IMG/VR virus record: IMGVR_UViG_3300028025_004080
Location: 1-29,376 of that record
DNA: 29,376 bases
Source of the DNA: a virus
Direction: 5' to 3' (one strand)
Shown here piece by piece: positions 7,006 to 15,365 of the stretch (position 1 is the first letter of the stretch; every line of letters begins with the position of its first letter). A program made the position numbers and the translations under genes. The notes beneath the pieces were generated by a model. The model saw only the letters and a program-made list of their open reading frames with translations. It was not told the DNA's origin and did not search any database.

Positions 7006-7414
7006 TTGTTATGACGATGAAGACGACGTAGATAGATACAAGAATTATGGTTGGAAGTCTGGTTCTTCTAATGTTAAGCCTCAAAATGCTATCGGTAGTA
7101 CAGATAAAATTACTGATAGAGCATATTATCCTAATCGTGATTACCGTAATCCTTGGGATGAACAAGAAGAAGGTTGTTGGGTAATTCGTAAATCTAAAGG
7201 CTGTACTTCTATGAAAAAGGTAAGCCAAGAACAAGGAACTCAAGAACTTGAAGCATTTCATTATGCAATGGCTGTTTGTTACGATGTTATGATAAATGAA
7301 ATCTCAAACACAATTAATAATGGAAAGCCTTATTCAATTTCTGACATAGCTCTAAACACTATTGAAGCTATTGGAAAGGTTGTAAACGAAAGGAGAAAGA
7401 ATGTGGGAATCTGA
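6995..7414 (+). CDS. Unknown phage protein
   Basis: 139 residues with an acidic, Tyr-rich N-terminus (MSYNCYDDEDDVDRYKNYG), a low-complexity middle and a more regular helical C-terminal half containing ELEAFHYAMAVCYDVM and IALNTIEAIGKVVNERRK. I do not recognise it and see no catalytic motif. It overlaps the deaminase gene by 11 bases and the next gene by 14, so it is translated within the same operon. Confidence 0.65.
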   Translation: MSYNCYDDEDDVDRYKNYGWKSGSSNVKPQNAIGSTDKITDRAYYPNRDYRNPWDEQEEGCWVIRKSKGCTSMKKVSQEQGTQELEAFHYAMAVCYDVMINEISNTINNGKPYSISDIALNTIEAIGKVVNERRKNVGI

Positions 7415-7769
7415 AATGTACGATAAGTATCCAAAGACTCTTAAGGGTCTTTCTTACTTTGAAATTAATGAAGGATGGAAGGGACTTGTTGAAGAAATAA
7501 CTTCTAAAATTGAAACTATAAACAACAAGTATTCTCCATCAAGTTACGTTCGTGCTGCACAAGTTAAGCAGAAGTTTGGAGGTCTTAGATATTACATTAG
7601 TATTGAAGACGTTGAAGAACAAGATGTTAGACATATTTATGATATGATTGCAGAAGCAGAAAAAAGATCTTTTACTATCTGTGAGTATTGCGGTTCTCCA
7701 GCAAATATTTCTAGAGATAGACTTTATGTAGAGACACTATGCGATGAACACAGAACTTCAAGAAGGTGA
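7401..7769 (+). CDS. Unknown protein with C-terminal zinc-binding module
   Basis: 122 residues. The segment around 56-66 (KQKFGGLRYYI) and a C-terminal CEYCGSPA...LCDEH arrangement (two Cys pairs or CxxC plus C-x2-H) resemble a small phage/bacterial family of unknown function that ends in a treble-clef-like zinc site. Start has AAAGGAG at a good distance. The stop is overlapped by 26 bases by the next gene. Role unknown; nucleic-acid contact would be the usual guess for such a module but is not shown here. Confidence 0.7.
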   Translation: MWESEMYDKYPKTLKGLSYFEINEGWKGLVEEITSKIETINNKYSPSSYVRAAQVKQKFGGLRYYISIEDVEEQDVRHIYDMIAEAEKRSFTICEYCGSPANISRDRLYVETLCDEHRTSRR

Positions 7770-7971
7770 TTTAGTATGGGTTAATAAGTATGCTAAGTCA
7801 TACAGCTCAGAACTTATTATTCATCGTAAAATAAAACAAATGTCCTTACTAGAGGAATTTACTATTTTGGGTATTGTTGTTACAGCATACCCAGAACTTT
7901 GTTACGTTTGGGTAATGCAGGATGAAGAATACCACTATTTTTTCAAGGAGGATCTTAAATGCCAAGAATGA
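7744..7971 (+). CDS. Small SH3-like unknown protein
   Basis: 75 residues, mostly predicted beta. It begins NTELQEGDLVWVNKY, with several aromatic residues after it (LCYVWVMQDEEYHYFF). The opening resembles a KOW/SH3-type barrel. It overlaps the upstream gene by 26 bases and the nuclease gene by 13. The Shine-Dalgarno is weak, so translational coupling is likely. Confidence 0.55.
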   Translation: MNTELQEGDLVWVNKYAKSYSSELIIHRKIKQMSLLEEFTILGIVVTAYPELCYVWVMQDEEYHYFFKEDLKCQE

Positions 7972-8915
7972 TGATTGTTGATGCTAATAATCAGTATCTT
8001 CGTGCATACATTACTAATCCAACGCTTTCACCAAACGGTCAACCTGTAGGTGGTGTTGTTGGGTTTCTTAAAATTATGCAGAAGCTTTGTAACACAACAA
8101 ACCCAGATCTTATTTTTGTTTGTTGGGATGGCGAAGGTGGGTCTAAGAAACGTAAACTTATGAACTCAAATTATAAAGAGGGTCGTAATCCTCTTCGTTT
8201 GAATCGTGATGTTCGCAACCTTACAGAGAATGAAGAGATTTCCAATAGAATTTGGCAGCAAACTAGAGTTGCAGAATACTTTAATCAAATGCCAATAATC
8301 CAGCTTCTTTATCCAAACATTGAAGCAGATGATTTGATTTCGTATGTAGCAAATCATGAGCATTATAAGAAATGGCAAAAGGTAATTGTGTCTTCGGACA
8401 AAGATTTTATTCAACTTATTAATGATAAAACTGTTCTATATCGTCCTATTCAAGAAGAAATACTTAATGTAGCAAAAGTTGTTGAAAAGTATGGTGTTCA
8501 TCCTAATAACTTTGCCCTAGCAAGAGCAATTACTGGTGATGATAGTGATAATCTAAAAGGCGTGCGTGGTGTTGGAATGGCTACAGTAGCTAAAAAACTT
8601 CCAATGCTTACAGAAGACAAATCATATCTACCAAATGATGTTGTGGAGTTTTCCAAAGATAAGGAAGGAAAAGCATTTATAAGTATTGCATCATCATTTG
8701 AGGCGATTAGAGACAACTATCGCATCATGCAACTTTCATCTCCTCAAATTTCTTATCAAGTTAAACAGCAGATAGACGAGGTAATTGAAGACTTTAAGCC
8801 AGAGTTAAATCAACTTGAGTTTCGTAGAATGTCTATGCAAGATGGTTTTGGTGTTGTTGATTTTTCATCTTTGATGACTACATTCAAGAAGATTGTTGCT
8901 AATAAGACTACTTAG
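7959..8915 (+). CDS. T4 RNase H-like 5'-3' nuclease (FEN/5' exonuclease family)
   Basis: The 318-residue protein carries the FEN-family acidic residues in order: D8, D57 (CWDGEG), the IEADD block (121-125), SDKD (146-149) and GDDSDN (193-198). These are followed by a helix-turn-helix GVRGVGMATVAKKL, the H3TH element that grips duplex DNA. T4 RNase H (about 305 residues) removes RNA primers from lagging-strand fragments together with gp32. Length and motifs fit that role. The start has a strong AAGGAGG. It sits upstream of the helicase in the replication unit. Confidence 0.9.
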   Translation: MPRMMIVDANNQYLRAYITNPTLSPNGQPVGGVVGFLKIMQKLCNTTNPDLIFVCWDGEGGSKKRKLMNSNYKEGRNPLRLNRDVRNLTENEEISNRIWQQTRVAEYFNQMPIIQLLYPNIEADDLISYVANHEHYKKWQKVIVSSDKDFIQLINDKTVLYRPIQEEILNVAKVVEKYGVHPNNFALARAITGDDSDNLKGVRGVGMATVAKKLPMLTEDKSYLPNDVVEFSKDKEGKAFISIASSFEAIRDNYRIMQLSSPQISYQVKQQIDEVIEDFKPELNQLEFRRMSMQDGFGVVDFSSLMTTFKKIVANKTT

Positions 8916-8919
8916 ATGT

Positions 8920-9807
8920 ATGAAGTACAATTTAATTTTAGAGAGCTGGAAGAAGTTTCTTACTGAAGAAGAAACTTTAGTCAAAACAGCCACAGAAGTA
9001 GAAAACTCAATTGAGAATAAACAAGAAGAAGAAGAACAAAAAATTAAAAGTGTTATTGCTGCAATAAAATCTAGTATTGGTACTGGGATTCAATCACAAC
9101 AAGAAGTTATAAAAACTATACCTAACAAGCAAGCAATAAAAGATGCTTTAAAGAATGAAATAGATAGCTTAAGTCTTCAAGAGGCTATTGAAGAAGCTAA
9201 GAAAAGAAAAAGAGCTAAAGTTTCTAAAAAGAAGAAATCTGGTGGAGATAGGTGTACTAGAATAGCCAAACGTAAATATGATGTTTGGCCTTCTGCTTAT
9301 GCTTCTGGTGCTGTTGTTAAATGCCGTCAAGGAAAGATTTGGAAAGGCATAAGTGAAAACGCAACAGATGAAGAAATTGATAGTGAATTACTACTTGAAG
9401 AAGTTGAAGTAATTGAAGAGAAGTGGACTGAAAAATACAAACGTTCTATTGATTGTAAAAATCCAAAAGGTTTCTCTCAAAAAGCTCATTGTCAAGGAAG
9501 AAAGAAAAACGAAGAACTTGAACTTGATGATGAATTAGTTGAAGAAGCTAAAAAAAAAGCTTATAAGCCAAACTTCTCCAAAGAAAAAGAGCAAGGTCTT
9601 CACGGATGGTTTGCCAGAAATAATGGAAAAGGTTGGATAAATTGTAGAACTGGTGGTCCTTGTGGCCGTGATTCTTCTGACAAAGGTGGGAAATATCCAG
9701 CATGTAGACCAACTAAAGCACAATGTAAATCTGCTGGTAAAGGCCCACTAAGAAAAAAGAAATCTTCCAAACCAATTTCTTGGACTAAAAAGAAAAAGAA
9801 GGACTAA
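8920..9807 (+). CDS. Tagged, basic, Cys-rich modular protein; likely virion-internal
   Basis: The ATG at 8920 gives 295 residues starting MKYNLILESWKKFLTEEE, which looks like the T4 capsid-targeting peptide with an L-T-E protease site. After a coiled, acidic stretch come three compact basic modules. One is CTRIAKRKYDVWPSAYASG with a following KCR. The second is KRSIDCKNPKGFSQKAHCQG. The third contains LHGWFARNNGKGWINC, CG and YPACRP. The protein ends in a Lys-rich tail. I have seen modules of this kind repeatedly in large-phage proteins (some are listed as DUFs) but know no function. The modules have four, two and several Cys and could bind zinc. I infer a packaged, DNA-contacting protein. 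A TTG at 8893 would extend the frame but lacks the tag logic. Confidence 0.7.
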   Translation: MKYNLILESWKKFLTEEETLVKTATEVENSIENKQEEEEQKIKSVIAAIKSSIGTGIQSQQEVIKTIPNKQAIKDALKNEIDSLSLQEAIEEAKKRKRAKVSKKKKSGGDRCTRIAKRKYDVWPSAYASGAVVKCRQGKIWKGISENATDEEIDSELLLEEVEVIEEKWTEKYKRSIDCKNPKGFSQKAHCQGRKKNEELELDDELVEEAKKKAYKPNFSKEKEQGLHGWFARNNGKGWINCRTGGPCGRDSSDKGGKYPACRPTKAQCKSAGKGPLRKKKSSKPISWTKKKKKD

Positions 9808-9815
9808 TTAAGAAC

Positions 9816-10229
9816 ATGAGCGATAAACTTACATCATTTAAAGATTTTCAATTATTAACAGAAAATTTTAAGAACTTTATTGAAACTGAAGAAACCGAAT
9901 ATGATGACGCAGTATTAGATGACGGAACTCCTGTTTGTGCTGCTTGTCTTGAAGAGTTGCTTGAAAGTCAAAGAAATGTTATTCAAGAAGCAAAATATCA
10001 AGGTAGAACAGTAACTCTAAATAAGCCAATGAAAGGTGATGTAAAGAAATCAAAAGTTTACGTTAAAGATCCAAAAACTGGTAACGTAAAGAAAGTTAAC
10101 TTTGGCGATAAAAATATGAAGATTAAAAAGTCTAATCCAAAAAGACGTAAATCATTCAGAGCACGCCACAATTGCGAAAACCCAGGACCAAAAACTAAAG
10201 CACGTTATTGGTCTTGCAAAGCTTGGTAG
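9816..10229 (+). CDS. Small tagged basic protein; likely virion-internal
   Basis: 137 residues. The N-terminus reads MSDKLTSFKDFQLLTENFKNFIETEE, with repeated L/I-x-x-E or L-x-E sites like T4 prohead protease targets. A CAACLEEL segment sits near residue 45. The C-terminal half is highly basic and ends in a compact KSFRARHNCENP...YWSCKAW module, with two Cys and one His. It follows the preceding tagged gene by 8 bases and resembles it in design. The same logic suggests packaging into the head, but this is inferred from the tag. No enzymatic motif is visible. Confidence 0.65.
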   Translation: MSDKLTSFKDFQLLTENFKNFIETEETEYDDAVLDDGTPVCAACLEELLESQRNVIQEAKYQGRTVTLNKPMKGDVKKSKVYVKDPKTGNVKKVNFGDKNMKIKKSNPKRRKSFRARHNCENPGPKTKARYWSCKAW

Positions 10230-10264
10230 ATCGTATTACTCTATAACTTCCCAAAAGGTGCAAA

Positions 10265-11656
10265 ATGACTACAGCCTCTACAAACGAGAGGAGTGACTTT
10301 TCTCGTTTCGGAAAAAGCTTTCAAGAGAGTCTAGTACAACTTATCCTTATGGATCGTCCTTTCTGTGACCAAATCCGTGAGGTATTTTCTATTGAATTTC
10401 TTGAGCTAAAGTATCTCCAAGCATTCGTGCAGATTGTATTTAACTACAAAGATAAATACAAAATTCATCCTACATTTGACATTATGACCACACTTATTAG
10501 ATCTGGTCTTGATGATCAAAACGAAACCGTGCAAAAGCAGGTTCGTGATTTCTTTGCTCGTATGCAGGATGCAGAACCAGACGGTGCTCAATTTATCAAG
10601 GAAACCTCTCTTGATTTCTGTAAGAAGCAGAAACTAAAGGAAGCAATGTTGAAGTCCGTTAAACTTCTTCAATCTGCTTCTTTTGATGAAATTTCTAAGA
10701 CAATCAATGAAGCTCTTAAACTTGGTACAACCTCTGATTTTGGTTATGATTATCTTGTAGACTTTGAAAAGCGTTTCCAACTTAAGTCTCGTAATCCAAT
10801 CGGTATGGGTTGGATTGAGGTTGATAGTATTTGTAAGGGTGGTCTTGGTACTGGTGAGCTTGGAGTAGTTATTGCTCCTACTGGTGCTGGTAAATCAATG
10901 GTGCTTGTACATCTTGGAACAGAGGCACTAAAGGCTGGAAAGACTGTAGTACACTATACTCTTGAACTTGCAGACTCTGTTGTTGCTTCACGTTATGATA
11001 GTTGTCTTACTGGCATTGAGTTGAAAGACTTGTTTACTTTCAAAGAGCAAATTTTTCAATCGGTACAGGATTTGGCTGGTAAACTTATTGTAAAGGAGTA
11101 TCCAACCAAGTCTGCATCTACTAATACTATTAAATTGCATCTTGAAAAACTAAAGATTAAGGGTATCAAGCCAGATATGATTATCGTAGATTACGGTGAT
11201 CTTCTTCGACCTATTTCTAACCAGAAAGAGAAGAGACAGGAACTTGAAACTATTTATGAAGAGTTGCGAGGACTAGCACAAGAGTATACTTGCCCTGTTT
11301 GGACGGCATCACAAACTAATCGCTCTGGTCTAAATGCAGAAGTAATTACGATGGAATCAATCTCAGAGGCATTCAATAAATGCTTTGTTGCTGATTTTAT
11401 TTTTTCTGTTTCTAGAACGGTTGAGGATAAAGCTTCAAACTCTGGTAGAATCTTTGTAGCTAAAAACCGTAATGGCCCAGACGGTCTTGTCTATCCAATT
11501 TTTATGGATACAAGTAATGTTAAGATTAAAGTTTTGCCCTCGACAGGAGAGACACCATCGGACATAATGGTTAGAACTTCTAAAGAGCAAGAAGATAATC
11601 TAAAGAAGAAATACTCAAAATATAAAAAGAAAAAAACGGAGGATGGTGATGTATAG
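10265..11656 (+). CDS. gp41/DnaB-like replicative helicase
   Basis: The 463-residue protein has a helical N-terminal domain (about 1-150) and a RecA-like C-terminal motor. The Walker A motif APTGAGKS is at 204-211, followed by TLELADS (232-238), the equivalent of the DnaB H1a motif. Walker B is MIIVDYGDLL (305-314). A QTNRSG segment near 346 and the RTVEDK...AKNRNGP region match the DnaB sensor and arginine-finger areas. T4 gp41 (475 residues) unwinds DNA at the fork on the lagging strand. No primase domain is fused and no primase is visible in the window. The Lys-rich tail overlaps the RNR start by 8 bases. Confidence 0.92.
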   Translation: MTTASTNERSDFSRFGKSFQESLVQLILMDRPFCDQIREVFSIEFLELKYLQAFVQIVFNYKDKYKIHPTFDIMTTLIRSGLDDQNETVQKQVRDFFARMQDAEPDGAQFIKETSLDFCKKQKLKEAMLKSVKLLQSASFDEISKTINEALKLGTTSDFGYDYLVDFEKRFQLKSRNPIGMGWIEVDSICKGGLGTGELGVVIAPTGAGKSMVLVHLGTEALKAGKTVVHYTLELADSVVASRYDSCLTGIELKDLFTFKEQIFQSVQDLAGKLIVKEYPTKSASTNTIKLHLEKLKIKGIKPDMIIVDYGDLLRPISNQKEKRQELETIYEELRGLAQEYTCPVWTASQTNRSGLNAEVITMESISEAFNKCFVADFIFSVSRTVEDKASNSGRIFVAKNRNGPDGLVYPIFMDTSNVKIKVLPSTGETPSDIMVRTSKEQEDNLKKKYSKYKKKKTEDGDV

Positions 11657-14054
11657 TAGAGAGGAAGTTAATAAATCAAGTTTAGAATATTTTGGTGGTG
11701 ATGAACTAGCTGCAAACGTATTTACTACAAAATATGCTCTTAAAAGCAAAAGCGGTGAATATCTAGAGACAACCCCAGATGATATGCATAAGCGAATTGC
11801 AAAAGAGTTTGCTCGTATTGAATCTAAGTTTGGAGGAGAAAGTGCTCTAGATTTTGAAACAATTTATAATGATATTAAAGATTTCAAATACATAGTACCA
11901 CAAGGTTCCCCTATGTATGGAATTGGTAATAATGAAACAATTGCATCTTTGTCAAATTGTGTAGTTGTTGCCTCACCAGAGGACTCAGTTTCATCAATTG
12001 TTGATTCTGGCAAGCATCTTGCAAACCTTTTTAAACGCCGTTGTGGTGTTGGTTTAGATATTTCCAATCTACGCCCAGAAGGAATGACTGTAAATAATTC
12101 AGCAGGTACTACAACTGGTGCTTGGTCGTTTGCTGATTTTTATTCATATGTTTGTCGTATGATTGGTCAGAATGGTCGTCGCGGTGCGCTTATGATTTCT
12201 CTTGACGTAAGACACCCAGACGTTGAAAAATTTGTTACAATGAAACATGATCTAACAAAGGTTACAGGTGCAAATGTCTCAATCCGAATCTCAGACGATT
12301 TCATGGAAGCTGTGGAGCAAGATCAAGATTTTACTCTTAAATTTCCTGTTGATTCCAATAATCCTACTTATTCTAAAACTGTTAGAGCCAGAGATTTATG
12401 GAAAAGTGTCGTTGATTCTGCGACAAAAACGGCAGAGCCAGGACTCCTAATGTGGGGAAACATTGAGAAATACCTACCAGCACAAAGTTATGCAGAAAAA
12501 GGATTCAAAACACTTACAACTAATCCTTGCGGCGAAATTCCTCTTTCTGCCTATGACTCTTGCCGTTTGATCTCAGTGAATCTCAAATCATTTGTAGTTA
12601 ATCCATTTGAAACAAATTCATACTTCCATTTTGAAAAATTTGAAAGTGTTGTAAAACGTGCAATGCGTCTTTCTGACGATCTTGTAGAACTTGAAGTTGA
12701 GAAGCTTACAAAAATTATTGGTGCTTGTGATAGCCAAGACGAAAAAGAGCTTTGGACTAATCTTCTAAGAGCTTGTACTGATGGTCGTCGTACAGGTCTT
12801 GGTACTCACGGTCTTGCTGATGCGCTTGCTTGTCTTGGTATGCCATATGATTCAGCAGACGCACTTGTTACAATTGATAAAATTTATAATACTCTTAAAG
12901 AAAGTGCTTATACAGAATCAGTTTGGCTTGCAAGAGAGCGTGGATCATTCCCAGTATTTGATTGGGAACTTGAAAAAGATAATGGCTTTATTAAATCACT
13001 ATCATCTTCACTTCAAAATGCTATTAAGTCATTTGGACGCAGAAACATTAGCATCTTAACAAATGCTCCAACTGGTTCTGTCTCAATTATGTCACAAACT
13101 TCATCTGGTCTTGAGCCTGTATTCCGCAACTTCTATATTCGCCGTCGTAAACTTTCTCACAATGAGCAAGATCAAATGGCAGCTTTTGTAGATGCTATGG
13201 GAGATAAATGGACTGAATACAAAGTTTATCATCAAAATGTTCAAGAATACTTAAAGCGTTTTGAAACTGAAGAAGTTCCTACTTTCTTTACAGAATCAGA
13301 TAAAATTGATTGGAAACGTCGTGTTGAAATTCAAGGTGTAATTCAAAAACACATTGATCATTCAATTTCCTCTACAATCAATCTTCCAAAAGGTACAGAA
13401 CCAGAAGTAGTTTCTGAGCTTTACCGTCTTGGTTGGAAACTTGGACTTAAGGGTATTACTGTTTATGTTGATGGTTCCCGCGATGGTGTTCTTATTACAG
13501 AAACCAAGAAGGAAATTTTTCCACAACATAATGCTCCAAAACGCCCAACAACTCTTGAAACCGACATTCACAACCTTACAATTAAGGGAGAAAAATGGAC
13601 TATTCTTGTTGGGCTAATGGATGGCAAACCTTATGAAATTCTTGGTGGAGCAAACAAAATTGTTGATCTTCCAAAGAACGCAAAGAAAGGACAACTTGTA
13701 AAAGTATCAACTGGTAAGAATCAAGCTAGATACGATTTAATTGTTGATGATTTAACTGTTAAAGATGTATCTAAAGTATTTGATAATCCAAACTATTCTG
13801 CATTTACAAGACTTCTTTCGTTGTCTCTACGTCATGGTGCCCCAATTAATTATGTTGTAGAACAGATGCAGAAAGAACAAGACTCAGATATGTTCTCATT
13901 TGCCCGTTCTATTTCAAGAGTCCTAAAGCAATATGTTCCAGATGGTACAAAAGCCACAGGCCAAAAGACCTGTCCAGAATGTAATTCAACTAACTTGATT
14001 TACCAAGACGGATGTGTTACTTGTTCAGACTGTGGAAATAGCAAGTGCGGCTGA
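11649..14054 (+). CDS. nrdJ: Class II (adenosylcobalamin-dependent) ribonucleotide reductase
   Basis: 801 residues from the second ATG (11649), chosen because GGAGG (11638-11642) touches the earlier ATG at 11643. The key elements of single-chain B12-dependent reductases are present. SNC near 104 and DSC near 305 are the redox Cys. N-P-C-G-E-I (292-297) carries the thiyl Cys and Glu, and APTGSVSIM lies near residue 473. The C-terminal part has a TSCPD-type domain and a terminal zinc-ribbon-like set (CPEC...CVTCSDCGNSKC). The enzyme reduces ribonucleotides for phage DNA synthesis without an oxygen-dependent beta subunit. No B12 riboswitch precedes it, because the gene overlaps the helicase gene. 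It ends the third unit, before a strong terminator. Confidence 0.93.
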   Translation: MYSREEVNKSSLEYFGGDELAANVFTTKYALKSKSGEYLETTPDDMHKRIAKEFARIESKFGGESALDFETIYNDIKDFKYIVPQGSPMYGIGNNETIASLSNCVVVASPEDSVSSIVDSGKHLANLFKRRCGVGLDISNLRPEGMTVNNSAGTTTGAWSFADFYSYVCRMIGQNGRRGALMISLDVRHPDVEKFVTMKHDLTKVTGANVSIRISDDFMEAVEQDQDFTLKFPVDSNNPTYSKTVRARDLWKSVVDSATKTAEPGLLMWGNIEKYLPAQSYAEKGFKTLTTNPCGEIPLSAYDSCRLISVNLKSFVVNPFETNSYFHFEKFESVVKRAMRLSDDLVELEVEKLTKIIGACDSQDEKELWTNLLRACTDGRRTGLGTHGLADALACLGMPYDSADALVTIDKIYNTLKESAYTESVWLARERGSFPVFDWELEKDNGFIKSLSSSLQNAIKSFGRRNISILTNAPTGSVSIMSQTSSGLEPVFRNFYIRRRKLSHNEQDQMAAFVDAMGDKWTEYKVYHQNVQEYLKRFETEEVPTFFTESDKIDWKRRVEIQGVIQKHIDHSISSTINLPKGTEPEVVSELYRLGWKLGLKGITVYVDGSRDGVLITETKKEIFPQHNAPKRPTTLETDIHNLTIKGEKWTILVGLMDGKPYEILGGANKIVDLPKNAKKGQLVKVSTGKNQARYDLIVDDLTVKDVSKVFDNPNYSAFTRLLSLSLRHGAPINYVVEQMQKEQDSDMFSFARSISRVLKQYVPDGTKATGQKTCPECNSTNLIYQDGCVTCSDCGNSKCG

Positions 14055-14063
14055 TAAAATAAC

Positions 14064-14092
14064 TTGACATAAACCTCCTAATTGATTATTTT
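14064..14092 (+). promoter_or_regulatory. Promoter nested in the nrdJ terminator
   Basis: A perfect TTGACA (14064-14069), 17-base spacer and TATTTT (14087-14092). The spacer is the 5' arm of the terminator and the -10 reaches its loop. A start near 14099 would lie in the 3' arm, which also contains the AGGAGG of the next gene. Confidence 0.6.
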
Positions 14093-14118
14093 AATGATAA
14101 TTGATTAGGAGGTTTTTT
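14071..14118 (+). terminator. Rho-independent terminator after nrdJ; 3' arm carries the next gene's Shine-Dalgarno
   Basis: A 19-bp stem (14071-14089 with 14097-14115, two G-U pairs) encloses a 7-base loop, and six T end it at 14118. AGGAGG (14107-14112) in the 3' arm is the Shine-Dalgarno for the ATG at 14119. Confidence 0.85.
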
Positions 14119-14346
14119 ATGTCTATTAAGTTAAATCATTTAGTACCAAGACAGGATAGGGATAGAAAATGTGATCCACAAGACCCAAACAGTAGAACAC
14201 ATTTCTTTATCTTTACTGGTCATGTAGAATCAAAATTTAATGGTCTTATCCAAGTAGATTTTGTTTGTAAACATTGCGAAAGAAGGGTAACAAGCTTTCT
14301 AACTCAAGAAGATTACCAAACTCACAAAAAATCATTAGGTGCATGA
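14119..14346 (+). CDS. Small zinc-finger-like unknown protein
   Basis: 75 residues from the ATG at 14119, six bases after a perfect AGGAGG. An upstream in-frame TTG at 14101 lies inside the terminator stem and is unlikely. C-terminal CKHCERR with an earlier RKC and a later His gives a possible zinc site. No family recognised. The stop overlaps the next start (ATGA). Confidence 0.65.
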   Translation: MSIKLNHLVPRQDRDRKCDPQDPNSRTHFFIFTGHVESKFNGLIQVDFVCKHCERRVTSFLTQEDYQTHKKSLGA

Positions 14347-14624
14347 TGTATTATTTATCCCCACGAAACAAGTTCTTGCTTGTTGAACATACTGAGGTTA
14401 AGATAGAACAACCTCAACACGCTTTCGTTCTTCCTACAGACTACAGAGAAAAAGAGAAGCCACATAAGGTGGTTCGTGTTATAGAGGATTCAACAGAGAA
14501 GTACGAACCAGAAAGTTTGATTCTTGTTCCAACTCACATGTTAGAAGAAGTTGATTTAGATGGTGAAAAACACTATCTTATTCAAGAAAATTATGTATTA
14601 GCAACCATAACCAAGGAGGGTTAA
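14343..14624 (+). CDS. GroES-like co-chaperonin candidate (T4 gp31 analogue)
   Basis: 93 residues, close to GroES (97) and T4 gp31 (111). The order matches GroES. It starts with a strand KFLLVEHTEV, then a loop leading to FVLP (28-31), where GroES has its mobile loop. KVVRVIEDS (42-50) corresponds to the VLAVG strand and SLILVPTHMLEEV (58-70) to the VKVGDIVIF region. The final ENYVLATI (82-89) mirrors the ESDILAIV end of GroES. T4 gp31 replaces GroES to fold the major capsid protein. I infer the same kind of role from layout only. The start at 14343 overlaps the upstream stop (ATGA); the ATG at 14346 is an alternative. The stop overlaps the next start (TAATG). Confidence 0.6.
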   Translation: MMYYLSPRNKFLLVEHTEVKIEQPQHAFVLPTDYREKEKPHKVVRVIEDSTEKYEPESLILVPTHMLEEVDLDGEKHYLIQENYVLATITKEG

Positions 14625-14881
14625 TGTCAGACGCACTAAGCCGTGAAGAACACATTGCAAATTATGTTCGTAATCTTGCAACTATTGAGGAAGCAATTCA
14701 ACCATTTAAAGATCAAATGAAAGATCTTCGTAAAGAATATGTTGACAATGCTTGGCTTACAAAAGAAGACATTAAAATGGCTGTAAAGGCTTACCGTCTT
14801 TCCAAAGCCAAAGTAAACATGGATGAGCTTGTAGAGAGTCATAATACTCTTGTAAGTAAATTTGTAATTAGTGAGGAATAA
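14624..14881 (+). CDS. Small helical unknown protein
   Basis: 85 residues, nearly all helical, containing IEEAIQPFKDQMKDLRKEYVDNAWLTKEDI then VKAYRLSKAK. The helix-turn-helix hairpin with a conserved-looking KAYRL segment is reminiscent of GapR/DUF2312-type small DNA-binding proteins, but this is a shape likeness rather than a match. Strong AAGGAGGG at the start. It overlaps the GroES-like stop by one base. Confidence 0.6.
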   Translation: MSDALSREEHIANYVRNLATIEEAIQPFKDQMKDLRKEYVDNAWLTKEDIKMAVKAYRLSKAKVNMDELVESHNTLVSKFVISEE

Positions 14882-14882
14882 A

Positions 14883-15365
14883 ATGGAACCAGTAGTAGCT
14901 GAAGAAGTAGCAGTAGAAGGCGTAGTTACTCAAGAACAACAACCAGTTATTGAAGAATTACCCCCGCCAACAGATGTTACTATAACTAGAGCAAGTACTT
15001 ATGAACAAATAGATGGTGTAAGGCAATATCCAAGCTTATATGATACTTATGGTTCAACAATGATTGCGATTGTTTTTGCAGTTGCAATTGTTACAGCAGT
15101 TATTGGTATCGTTCAATATATTTATCGTAAAGCAGCATCAGATCATTCTGCATTGACACAATTTGTTACTACAATGTTTGCTTTGATTGCTGGTATTTTT
15201 GTAGCAGATAAAATTGTTGCTGGTCCATCAACACAACTTCTTCATGGTCAAGAATCTCTTAAAATACTTGAATTTATTCAACAGACTTGTTTGATGGTGT
15301 TTGCTTATTACTTTGGCACTAAAGCACAACCACCAAAAGATGGTCCACTTCACAAAGAGGAATAA
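14883..15365 (+). CDS. Three-span membrane protein, possible holin
   Basis: 160 residues from the ATG at 14883, which has GAGGA upstream; a GTG at 14871 is possible but less likely. An acidic, Pro-rich N-terminus (1-50) precedes three hydrophobic segments at about 59-81, 92-113 and 128-145, then a hydrophilic tail. Three spans and small size fit a class I holin, but no endolysin is adjacent and there is no dual start. A general phage inner-membrane protein is as likely. It lies between small replication-era genes and thyX. Confidence 0.65.
   Translation: MEPVVAEEVAVEGVVTQEQQPVIEELPPPTDVTITRASTYEQIDGVRQYPSLYDTYGSTMIAIVFAVAIVTAVIGIVQYIYRKAASDHSALTQFVTTMFALIAGIFVADKIVAGPSTQLLHGQESLKILEFIQQTCLMVFAYYFGTKAQPPKDGPLHKEE

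Noticed and set aside
11500-11650. Cobalamin riboswitch upstream of nrdJ
   Set aside because: The upstream sequence is helicase coding region overlapping nrdJ by 8 bases; there is no leader to hold a riboswitch.
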